A stretch of DNA of 64,000 bases from Ashinkailepas kermadecensis (lineage: Eukaryota > Arthropoda > Thecostraca > Neolepadidae), in contig JAOTOM010004950.1 in assembly GCA_034440615.1 (NCBI GenBank), positions 248,001-312,000 of the forward strand, written 5' to 3'. Positions 42,300 to 51,341 of this stretch are shown piece by piece. Position 1 is the stretch's first letter; the number at the start of each line of letters is the position of its first letter. Below the pieces are notes generated by a model. That model made no database searches. It saw only the letters and a program-made list of their open reading frames with translations, and was not told the origin of the DNA. A program made the position numbers and the translations under genes.

Positions 42300-43770
42300 A
42301 TGCATAAGAAGTCCCTGTGCCATTGTTGATCACAATGTTGTTTTTCTGGTGTTTTCTGATTTGACACTCATTCCTTTGGAAAATGAAAACTTCCGAAGAT
42401 ATAAGCAGTTGAAGTTCAAGTACCTCTGTCTAAGAAATCAGTCCAAGAAAAGAATATTAAAAACATTGAAAAAAACTTTTTAAACGAGAAAAAAATTGAC
42501 TACATGTACCTGCTATCCCACCTCAACAACATATGGGAAGTGTGGGGAAAAGGTTTTGGGTGTGGTGGCATATAATGAAAAATAACATACAATTATCAAT
42601 AAAAATTAATACCACCTAACCTAGCCTACTGATGTTGGACGGCCTAAAACCTACCGATGTTGAATCACTTAAACGCACTAATATTGCACTACTTAAAACC
42701 TACGGATGTTGGATTGCCTAAATATGACTTTAAAATGTGATTTTCAAAACAAATTGCAGAGGACTGTCCATAATAGCCACCGCACGTGGAGGGCATGTAT
42801 TGTGAAGTAAATAAATAAAATATATAAATAGGAAGACGTCAGCCTTTAACACCCGCCGGCTGCCAGCGACCATCGTGCAGACAGCGGGTCAGGCGTGCAC
42901 GGTCCAGGTTGCGGACCGCTGATAGGTCATTCACATTATGGCCAGATCATGTTGCGAATGGTGCCGTTGCTGTGTCCGTTCCCGAAGCCGTCCCGTCGGC
43001 TCCTGCGACGTCATTTGCGCGAGGGGTATCTCAGCTGAGGCCGCCATCAGTGGTAGCCTTACCCGCTGGCGTGTGTGTTCCCTTGCCGCCCCAGTTCAGT
43101 ACATAGGATCAAGTTCAAGCCGCGCTGTGACAGACGGTCACCACGTGTGCGCAGACCACTCGTACATTACGGCTGCGATGCGAGTGATGAATGAAAGCAG
43201 GCGAAGTTACAGGTGAAAGATTCTTATATTGTGAGTTCATGTCGGTATTTTGTCTCGCCAACCACAGTTGGCGATCCACGCAGGTCATCGTGCTGCTGCC
43301 GTTGTTACTTGGCTATGTTATAAGTTCGCGATACATTCGTACTTGAAATACATATGCGCAAATACACGTGAAAATCGTACTAAGAACATATTCGCACTCG
43401 ATATATTCGTATTCGGGGAGTTTTATGAACCACGCAAGCAGGACGCTACATCTGCAGTTGGGTCGAAGGTAACCATTTGTATGTAATTTTCCAATTTGCG
43501 ACTTGTATCCTCAATGACAGATGCAGCCAGCTTCCTGCACACAGACATAGCGAACAGATGTCATCAGCGGGTATCAACAAACACCCCCTGCCGCACCAAT
43601 TATTTTCACAATTTGCCACCAATATATACAGACTGCATATGCACCCACAAACCAAACGCGTGCATCCATTCATGTGTAGGCTTAACCGTAAGCATGCAAA
43701 TAAAGGGCATAATCATTTGCAATAACGTCTTGCGGCCCACTGGTGCAGATTGCTTTTTAACCATTCATGC
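42300..43770. other. No assignable gene; CpG-rich part 42.84-43.45 kb
   Basis: A GC/CpG-rich segment (42,840-43,450) has two overlapping frames of 65-92 codons without recognisable domains. It may be an unannotated 5' exon or promoter region; I cannot support it further. The rest is AT-rich and unassigned. Confidence 0.4.
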
Positions 43771-43776
43771 ACCAGA

Positions 43777-43777
43777 T

Positions 43778-43872
<95 letters not shown>
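43777..43872. repeat. (CA)n(TA)n microsatellite
   Basis: About 18 bp of CA dinucleotides are followed by about 78 bp of pure TA. Long tyrosine/isoleucine frames across it are artefacts. Confidence 0.97.
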
Positions 43873-43876
<4 letters not shown>

Positions 43877-43919
43877 AATACACAGATATATATTACGTGT
43901 GATATATGGGGCCTCCTGT

Positions 43920-44160
43920 CGGTGGCGGATCCAGGGAGGGAAGTTGGGGCACATGCCCCCCCTCCCCCCATGAAAGGTGGCGTCTCTTCGACCAGGAAAA
44001 CGCGTCCCTCCGCGAAGGTTCGAGTGTACCCCAACACCCTCTAATTTTTCAACCACAGGCGCCTCTCGGCAGGAAAGGCACCCCTCAAGCTGCTTTCGCG
44101 GTGGCGACACTCAAAGCACGTGTCCCCTCCCCCAGATGACATTTCCTGGATCCGTCCCTG
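43920..44160. mobile_element. Small nonautonomous hAT
   Basis: The ends are 'cggtggcggatccaggg' and the inverse of 'cagggacggatccagga', with an 8-bp duplication cctcctgt (43,912-43,919)/cctcttgt (44,161-44,168), one mismatch. It is 241 bp. The interior, 'gcacatgccccccctccccc' and 'gcgtccctccgcgaagg', resembles the repeat at 12.9-13.7 kb. Confidence 0.8.
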
Positions 44161-44204
44161 CCTCTTGTGGCAGCTATTGGCTTCCTGTGGCGGCTACCCT
44201 AGTG

Positions 44205-45050
44205 AAAAAGTCCTACAGGATTCTTAGAAAATCCCCACGATCCTACAGGATCCTGCACATTTCCGCAGACACTCCTGCACAGACATGCGATCCTGCAGGA
44301 CAACCCTGCAGGATTTGAGAAATATAGAAAGCTGTCCTACAGGATTGTAATGTCATGCATGACTGTCCTGCAGGATTCCAGTGGCATGCATGACTGTCCT
44401 GCAGGATTTTACAGATAACTATTCAGGTCCGTCTTAAAGGTTTGATGTGATGCAATTTTCAGTAACATATCTTGGGAGGGGAACTGGGAGCATGTGCTCC
44501 TGCCCTATGGAAACTGGCGCCCCTTCGGCCGGGAAGAGGCACCCCTCCGAGAAGGTTCGAGTGCTGTACATGATCATGTGGTTTATTGTACAGAATTCTG
44601 ACAATAATCATGCAAGATCCGTCACAAAACCATGAAGGGTCATGTACCATTCAGGTACAGGATGAAGTGTGATTCACATGCAGGATCCAGCAAAACTTAC
44701 GTGCTGTAGGATTTATGTTCAGGAACGTGTAGGATTTATGTGCAGGACCCTGTAGGATTTATATGCAGGACACCACAAGATCCGGTAGGCTCCCATTCAA
44801 TTTGTATGCAGGATCCTGCAGGACGGTCATGGATCCAACAGGATTGATGTAAAGAATCCTGCAGGACAGCCCTGGATGCGACAGGATTTAAGTGAAGGAT
44901 CCTGTAGGATTTATGTGCAGGATCATGCAGGACAGCTCTAGATCTGACAGGATTTATGTGAAAGATTCTACAGGATTTATGCGCATGATCCTCCAGGACG
45001 GCCCAGGATCCTACAAGGTGTATGTGATGGATCCTGCAGGACAGTTGTGG
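44205..45050. repeat. CTGCAG minisatellite, left part
   Basis: Irregular short units built on 'ggatcctgcaggatttatg' and 'tgtgaaggatcctgcagga', period roughly 22-35 bp. The core 'atcctgcaggat' is a perfect palindrome. A related GC-rich block (44,470-44,560) interrupts it. It is cut at 45,051 by a solo LTR. Confidence 0.85.
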
Positions 45051-45625
45051 TGTAGCGGAGCGCGAGTGAGAGCACCAGCATGCTTGGCGGTTGACTGCTG
45101 TGCATGAGTGCTGCCACCTATTAGACGACGTGGTGTACTTAAGGTTCACCCTTTGATGTAAGATGACAGTGTCATTAATCGTGCTTAACCATGTCAATTA
45201 TAGCTTGTTTCTCTGCTTATATCTAATGCCCTGTGTCCAATAGCCATCTGCCATAATAGCTGTCTACTTCACTCAACTGACTGACCTGTATGCTTTCACA
45301 AATGCATGTACTTTTCGATATCTTCGTTCTTCAATGTAATAAATAGGTTTCAGGCTTCAACTGTTCGGTTACCTATTGTGCCGGCATACGGATCTTGGGA
45401 TCATCACTCTGGAGGTCGACCACGCTTAGATAGCACACTTCATGGGTGTCAATTGGCGACAGGACCTCTCTGGCTTAAGACTAACCAGCATTACCTTTCT
45501 TTCATTACCTGAACACTACCACGGTACCACTACCACTCTCATCCATTACCTGTCATCACCATAGTACCTTTTCTCCCTGGTGGCTTTCCCAGATCCTACG
45601 CCTGTCCACGCACCTAGGCGCTACA
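45051..45625 (+). mobile_element. Solo LTR in the minisatellite
   Basis: Starts 'tgtagcggag' and ends 'aggcgctaca', giving a TGTAGCG/CGCTACA terminal inversion. A perfect 4-bp duplication, gtgg, lies at 45,047-45,050 and 45,626-45,629. It is 575 bp with minisatellite on both sides. Internal sequence does not match the CsRn1-like LTRs, so it comes from another LTR element family. Confidence 0.85.
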
Positions 45626-45629
45626 GTGG

Positions 45630-46080
45630 ATTCGGCAGGATTTATGTGCAGGATCATGCAGGACAGTCTTGGATGACAGGATTTATGTGAAGGATTCTGC
45701 AGGATTTATGTGAAGGATTCTGCAGGATTTATGCGCATAATTCTGCAGGACAGCCCTAGATCCTACAGGATTTATGTGAAGGATCCGGCAGGATTTATGT
45801 GAAGGATCCTGCAGGATTCATGTGAAGGATCCTGCAGGATTCATGTGAAGGATCCTGCAGGATTCATGTGAAGGATGCTGCATGATTTATGTGAAGGATC
45901 ATGCAGGACAGTTCTGAATCCGACAGGATCTATGTGAAGGATCCTGCAGGATTTATGGGCAGGATCCTGCAGGATCCTGTAGTATCCTTGTATCAATATC
46001 TCACACAGAATCCTGCAGGATCCCTCAAGACGCTGTCCTGCACAATTGTGCAGGACAATCCTGTAGGACTTTTCCACTAG
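45630..46080. repeat. CTGCAG minisatellite, right part
   Basis: Continuation of the same minisatellite. 'tcatgtgaaggatcctgcag' is repeated almost perfectly several times at 45,805-45,870, the most homogeneous part, period about 23-24 bp. Confidence 0.9.
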
Positions 46081-47230
46081 GGTATGGGACCTCTTATGAC
46101 GATAGAGGGCCTCCTATTGTGGTCTAGGGGCGGTCAGATCATTTCAGGCGGTCTTCTGCGGTTATTTTTCGGAAATTCTCCTGCCACTGAAGGGAAGAAG
46201 CTATGGCGCACTTAGCTCCCCCCCTCGTCTGTCCTTTCTTCCGCTCTCGAACGGGGGTGACAACACCAGCTAAAACGGACGGGAGAGGGAGCCTACCAAT
46301 ATCCGGGGAAAAATCCCTTTATTTTGGAGGCACTTGATGGTCAGCCTACCGGAAACGGCACATTGTTAGGCAGGAAGATTGCTACTGGGTCATTTCGGAT
46401 ACATTTTGCTGAAGCTGAAGAATAGTTATTTCAATTGATATACGTCAAAGTGATCTATATTGCCACAAAACATGCAAGAGAGCGTAGAGAAAAACGGTAA
46501 AATTGCATGTAAACCAATGGTGAAGGGAAACCTTCAAGCCCGCTACCAAACCCACTTCGTGGGGGCCCGGGTACCACCTTCCCATGGGAGGAACATGCCC
46601 CAGTGCCTCCACCTTTGTTTAAGCCCCTGCACCGAGTGGGAAGGAATTATATTGCAACAGTTATCTCTTACTTGCTCCTACCCCTCCTTCCCAGCCGTGA
46701 TCTTCAGTTGGCCTGTCTCATCATACTGCCGCGATCCGTGGCACCGCGCGATTCCTCCGGCACTCGACATGAATGCAGTTAGCGTGGGTCCAAGTAAAAA
46801 GTCCTAGTGTTAGCGGAAAATAATGCTCATATTCATAGACAAGATTCTTCAAGCTTTCAAATGAATCCGATTTTGCCCCATTTTTATGGTATTTAAGATC
46901 GAAAATGTCGTGTGGAAAACACGGAAGTTTGGCTGGAGCGCCTACGGTACTGAGCAATTGTCCAGCCCATGTGACGTCACCGATTGCCAAACAATATTGG
47001 AGAGCCCGTGTGTAAAGCCCTCTACTAATTTCCCATGCTGTGCGAAATAGTTGGGTTGAGAGTGCGCGTGGCTGTTTGTGCTTTGATTATGTCGTATTTG
47101 TATTTTTCTATTGATTCGGTGTAAAAGGTATGTTTATGTAGAAAATGCGCTTGACCTCAGCCTCTTGATTGTCTTACCGCATGCCTTTTTTACATTTGTT
47201 GCGTGCACCCGGTCTGGTGCGGATTTTGGG
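46081..47230. other. No supported gene
   Basis: A 115-codon frame (46,460-46,807) and an overlapping minus frame show no known domain. Composition is mixed; not called. Confidence 0.5.
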
Positions 47231-47237
47231 TAATCTT

Positions 47238-47595
47238 TACCTTTCGGCCGACACATACTGCCAAGGTTAGTGATTTATAGTTAGTTATTAGGGCTTTAGG
47301 GCGCATCGACAACATCGGTCATGCAGCGCCCAGTTAGTGATTTGTAAAGAGGTGTACAGTGGGGAACAGTGACGTCACAGGAGTCGGGGAAGTGACGTCA
47401 CAGGAGTTGGGTGTCGATGACGGGCACTAACCCAACCTAACCTAAATTAACCTAACCTAACACAACCAAACCTAACACATCAACACCCGACTCCTGTGAC
47501 GTCACCTCCCTGACTCCTGTGATGTCACTGTTCCCCATTATACACCTCTTTACAAATCACTAACCCTGGCAGTATGTGTCGGCCGAAAGATAAAG
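47238..47595. mobile_element. Foldback element with CRE-like sites and CCTAA core
   Basis: The left arm (47,240 to about 47,415) and right arm (about 47,480-47,592) are inverted: 'tttcggccgacacatactgc', 'ggttagtgatttgtaaagag', 'gacgtcacaggagt'. The loop is CCTAA-rich (47,423-47,478). Full TGACGTCA palindromes occur at 47,369, 47,391 and 47,498, and a degenerate one in the right arm. The left arm alone contains a 53-bp insertion (47,280-47,332). Confidence 0.8.
47280..47332 (-). mobile_element. 53-bp minimal LINE 3'-tail insertion in foldback arm
   Basis: The minus strand reads 'tgggcgctgcatgaccgatg', 'ttgtcgatgcgccctaaagc', 'cctaataactaa'. Flanks gttagtgatttata (47,266-47,279) and gttagtgatttgta (47,333-47,346) are a 14-bp duplication with one mismatch. 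The uninterrupted right arm of the same foldback serves as the empty-site reference. Confidence 0.88.
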
Positions 47596-47880
47596 AAAGC
47601 CGGATTTTGTCCTCGTGCTTTCAATTTTTTTTGGTGGGGGTGGTGGGGAATTTACAACATGAATTTCGTTTTATTTAAAAAAGCTTAGACTAGGTTGGAT
47701 TAGGTTTGTTATTATAATTTAAAAAAGAAAGAACGTAAGTTTTCCATTAAAAAAGTTGCTTTCATGATCAGGGTGGGAATTAAGTCACTTCTTAAGATAT
47801 TTTATCTCTGAAAACATTTTTGCACTCTGGGTTCATACTGGATAGGATGGGCTTCACATGTACTCCAACACAAAAGTGGG

Positions 47881-47940
47881 GATAGGTGCTACATAACCAG
47901 TAGCAGTTGATGCACCCCTAAGCCCAAACAATCAATCGGT
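47881..47940 (+). mobile_element. 60-bp minimal LINE 3'-tail insertion in hAT copy 3
   Basis: 'gataggtgctacataaccag', 'tagcagttgatgcaccccta', 'agcccaaacaatcaatcggt'. Flanks caacacaaaagtggg (47,866-47,880) and caacacaagagtggg (47,941-47,955) form a 15-bp duplication with one mismatch. Copies 1 and 2 of this hAT family lack the insert and give the empty site. Confidence 0.92.
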
Positions 47941-48507
47941 CAACACAAGAGTGGGAACAAAGATATCAATAAAAACAAACACAGAATGACACCCAAAAAA
48001 GTCGCTCATTATTCCACTTACGGTCACCACTCAAACTAACCACTTGTTGTAGCAGTCAGCAGCAGGACCACAGCTTCACACACTCCATCAATCTCAACCA
48101 CCAGAATTGCTGACAACAATGCGCAAACAGCAACTTGCAAGATTATGCACATGCACACTGAGTACACTGTTCTCGAGTGCTGGAGCCGTGTCTCGGAGAG
48201 CCTGTGTTCCTGCCACCCATATAGTGGAAGTTTGACAGTTTTATGAGACGTCCTCCAGAGTCCCGCAGGCCACTGATCAGAATTGGCTATGTTAGCATTT
48301 TCTGTTCTGAAATCTGTCTGTCAACCAATTGATGCAAGGTAGTTTTTATATGTCATAACCATTAGCAACTTTGAACACATGGTTAACAGTGGTAAACTGC
48401 AAACACAAGACCTTGACTGATCCTTTGCTTTGATCACATCCAACTGTGGCGTGTGCAGAAGTGGAGTTGCGTTCATATTACATAGGAAATTGGCTGCATA
48501 GGTAGGT

Positions 48508-48759
48508 ATGCGCTCTGAGCTAAGGGTGAAGTGTGAAGTATTTTTGTTTGTTTTTCATATGGCTAGCTTTGTACTGAGACCAACAGTGAAAGGAAAGCAC
48601 ATTGCTCCTGTGAGTTATGAGAGACAAAACAGTGCTGATTATTATGAGTCACTGCCGGGCAGTGCCATCCATTGTTCACTTCTTTGTTCCTATGTTTTGA
48701 CAATTGATTTGACCAAAAATGAGAATGCATATTACATATGCATATTATGTAGGTACTGA
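48508..48759 (+). pseudogene. Conserved unknown ORF in hAT copy 3
   Basis: 83 codons, beginning 'MRSELRVKCEVFLFVFHMAS' like copy 2, then 'FVLRPTVKGKHIAPVSYERQ' and 'SADYYESLPGSAIHCSLL'. It terminates earlier than copy 2. Function unknown; the shared start and residues across copies are descent from one progenitor, not proof of coding. Confidence 0.3.
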
Positions 48760-49079
48760 TTATGTAGTTTTTTCTGGTCGGTTACTGGTGAACAGATTCC
48801 ATGCATAAAAAAATAATGTCCATGAACATGTACTCCGGAAGAAGTTGGTATGCACTCAGACTCCCAACCCGGAAAGTAAGTTTCCCACTCTGTTCATGAT
48901 TGAAAGGTTATCTAGGTGATGTTTTACGCTAGCTGTAACGATCACACGATGGGGCCGTCCTACCGACCGTAACGACAGCATGCATGGTCTGTACCAGTGT
49001 ATGTAGCGATCATACATATGAACGGTCTCTACCTACAGTTTGGCAGTGGAACATGCATACTTTCTGTATGTACAGGAGG

Positions 49080-49270
49080 TGCCGGGTGGAGTGGAGGCTG
49101 ATTGTGACCTCATTTGACCCTGAAGACATTGACCTGGGGTCATGAAACGTATACTGCAGCGAGTTCACTACAGCCGTAATTCCTCCAAATTTTGTGCTTC
49201 TAGTTTCAGATCTTAGGTGGCCGACCCCCCCCCCCCAGGTGAATGTTATGTGAGAGGCATGGGGACCAGT
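49080..49270 (+). repeat. Dispersed repeat shared with 10.2-10.4 kb
   Basis: Same order of landmarks as 10,255-10,420 ('tgacctcatttgaccctga', 'gttcactacagccgtaat', 'cctccaaattttgtgcttct'). Contains a C-run at 49,225-49,238. Confidence 0.5.
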
Positions 49271-49549
49271 GATCTGCACTTCCTACGGTAGCATTGCTTG
49301 CACTTGAAATGTAACAGAATGTGGTGTGTACAGAACTGGGCTGTTGAAATAAACAACTTGAACTGGATTTGGATGCAATGTTTCATGGGGTCACAAACCC
49401 TCACTGTGAGGTAGGTGTATGACTACTTTGGTTTGAAGATACCAATAGTTCAATGCCTGCAGCAAGTGAGGTCTTACCGTGGGGCAGCGTTATGCTGTCA
49501 TGGAACCATCTTGGTGGCTCCAGTTCATCAGAATCCCTTTCAATTGTTT

Positions 49550-49720
49550 ATGGGACAGGGGCAGATACAAGGGGCACTGGGGGCATGTGTCCCCAGTGTC
49601 CCCTCAGGTTTTCGTCCAGAATTGCGCATTGAAAGAAGTCTGACCTTCAGTGTGCCCGAATGCCCTCTCAAATTTTTCATCCAGAAGCACCCTTCCAGAG
49701 ACAAAGTTCCACAATAACAA
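49550..49720 (+). repeat. 'caggggcagatacaagggg' repeat fragment
   Basis: Begins 'caggggcagatacaagggg' and contains 'gcatgtgtccccagtgtccc' and 'gcacccttccagagacaaag', related to the GC-rich repeats at 12.9-13.7 and 43.9-44.5 kb. No TSD found. Confidence 0.5.
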
Positions 49721-49816
49721 TGATAAATTGGACATTCATTCTCTCACCTGGTTCTCTCACCTGGTTGGCTTTGAGTAGGCTTTAGTTGAGTGTATTTGCG
49801 TGCAAATAAATCAAAA

Positions 49817-51341
49817 TGATCGGTGACATCTATCTGGAAGATGAAGATGAGTTGACTGTCGTAAATGTGCCACCTGACTGATCTCAGTGATGTAAACAAG
49901 CTGAATAATGATGCCACTCAATCAGCAGAAGTGCACCATGTTCCTGGCATCCTGGAAGTGCAGATCAATCATGACCTGGATGAATATGAACAGGCAGACT
50001 CTCCAAGTCAAACGTCAGGATCTGACAACATCCCAGCAAAGGGGTGATGCAAGAAGAAAAACATGCCAGTGTGGCAGCATGTTTCACCAAAGTACACTAG
50101 ATAGGAGAATGAGTGCATTTTGGCTCAATGCAGTGCATCAGTGGAGATCATGGAAGCTGCTGACTGGATATATTTCAACACATCCAGACAGAGGCTCTGT
50201 TGTATTCTCTACATGTGAAAATGACAAAATGACCCACTCTTCTTGATAGATGACAGGGACCTGAAGACGTCCACCAGGGTTCTCATCTTCTCTGGATATG
50301 TCACGCTGCCAAGCAAAAAACTACTGGTCAGAGGCAGAGGATCTAGCCTATGACATGGTTTGGAAGGCTATGTGATGCAGCAATTACATGCAAATAGTAT
50401 TACATGCAAACAGTGCAATTACATGCAATTACATGCAAACAGCATCCTCAATTGCAGAATGACAAGGCAGCAGACCAGCACGGATTGAGCTGACAAGGTC
50501 CGGCCATTAATTAATATGCTGAACGAGTCATTCTGGAAGTTTGGTATTGATCAGGAAAAACTCGCTGTGGATGAGATGATCGTCCACTACTACGGATGTC
50601 ACTGAAGCAGTTCATCCACGCAAAGCCCATCTGTTTTGGCTCCAAGCTGTGGGCTTTGTGTGGGGAAGATGTACTGTGGAAAGGAGCAACTCCCTCAGTT
50701 GCAGGACATGCCTATGGGGACGAGAGTAGTGTTTGACATGATACGTTTCATTTTGGATCCAAGAGGTCAGGTTGCCTACTTTGACAATGTATTCACGTCT
50801 TCAGTGCTGCTCGAGGAGCTCATGAATCGTGGCATCCATGCCACTGATACTGTGAGGGAAAACCGGATGGAAAAATGTCCCACTAAACCAACAAAGGTCC
50901 TTCAAAAAGAGAAACAAGGTGCATTTTACTTTGGTTTGAAATGACAGAAGAAATCCTGGCAGTCTCCTGGAATGACAACGAAGTTGTCAGCATGATGTAA
51001 TAGATGAACATGCAAGATGGAAAATCAGTCAAATTCCATAACCAAACACGTTTGGCTGACTTAAAAAGATAGTAACTGAAACAATGACCACATTGGCTGC
51101 ATTATTTCAAACCAGAGACAATTTGTTTTCCTGTCCCCAAGTGCCAAATGGCGGCTGCCGTGCCAGATCGAGCGCAGCGCTCAGGACCAGTGAGACCTTT
51201 TGTTACCAGGCCATACCTTGAAAATGGCTGAAGATAACTTCTTATTTTTTCACAGCTTTGTACTTGTTCAATTAGATGACTGTTGACCAAAAATAATCAA
51301 AGTTGCTTGGCGAGTTCTGTATCCAGTCCTTAATGGGTTAA
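49817..51341 (+). pseudogene. piggyBac-type transposase pseudogene and 3' end
   Basis: Fragments in changing frames follow piggyBac transposase order. There is an acidic N-terminus ('MIGDIYLEDEDELTVV', 'LTDLSDVNKLNND'), then 'VLIFSGYVTLPSKKL' and 'VRPLINMLNESFWKFGIDQE' with 'LAVDEMIVHYYGCH'. The long frame at 50,636-50,944 has 'VFDMIRFILDPRGQVAYFDN' (catalytic-region FDN), 'FTSSVLLEELMNRGIHAT', then 'GTVREN'-like 'DTVRENRMEKCPTKP'. Stops and shifts are frequent. Downstream, 'ttaatggg' then TTAA at 51,338-51,341 matches the piggyBac GGG-TTAA end and target, supporting this as the 3' terminus. The 5' end was not located. Non-functional. Confidence 0.82.

Larger units (their letters stand above)
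47769..48892 (-). mobile_element. hAT-type nonautonomous element, copy 3
   Basis: Inverse orientation of copies 1 and 2: it starts 'cagggtgggaattaa' and ends with the inverse of 'cagagtgggaaactt'. A perfect 8-bp duplication, ttcatgat, lies at 47,761-47,768 and 48,893-48,900. It is 1,124 bp including a 60-bp minimal LINE-tail insertion (47,881-47,940). Confidence 0.9.

Noticed and set aside
42909..43216. CpG-rich frames as a host exon
   Set aside because: No recognisable domain, splice context or homologous motif; left as unassigned CpG-rich sequence.
43757..44110. Frames across the TA microsatellite
   Set aside because: Repetitive Tyr/Ile stretches encoded by (TA)n are artefacts.
44205..46080. 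CRISPR-like array
   Set aside because: Irregular short palindromic units with no unique spacers, in a eukaryotic context; a minisatellite fits better.
47418..47480. Telomere or telomere fusion point
   Set aside because: CCTAA units are few, degenerate and form the loop of a foldback element; other TTAGG runs lie in a dispersed transposon.
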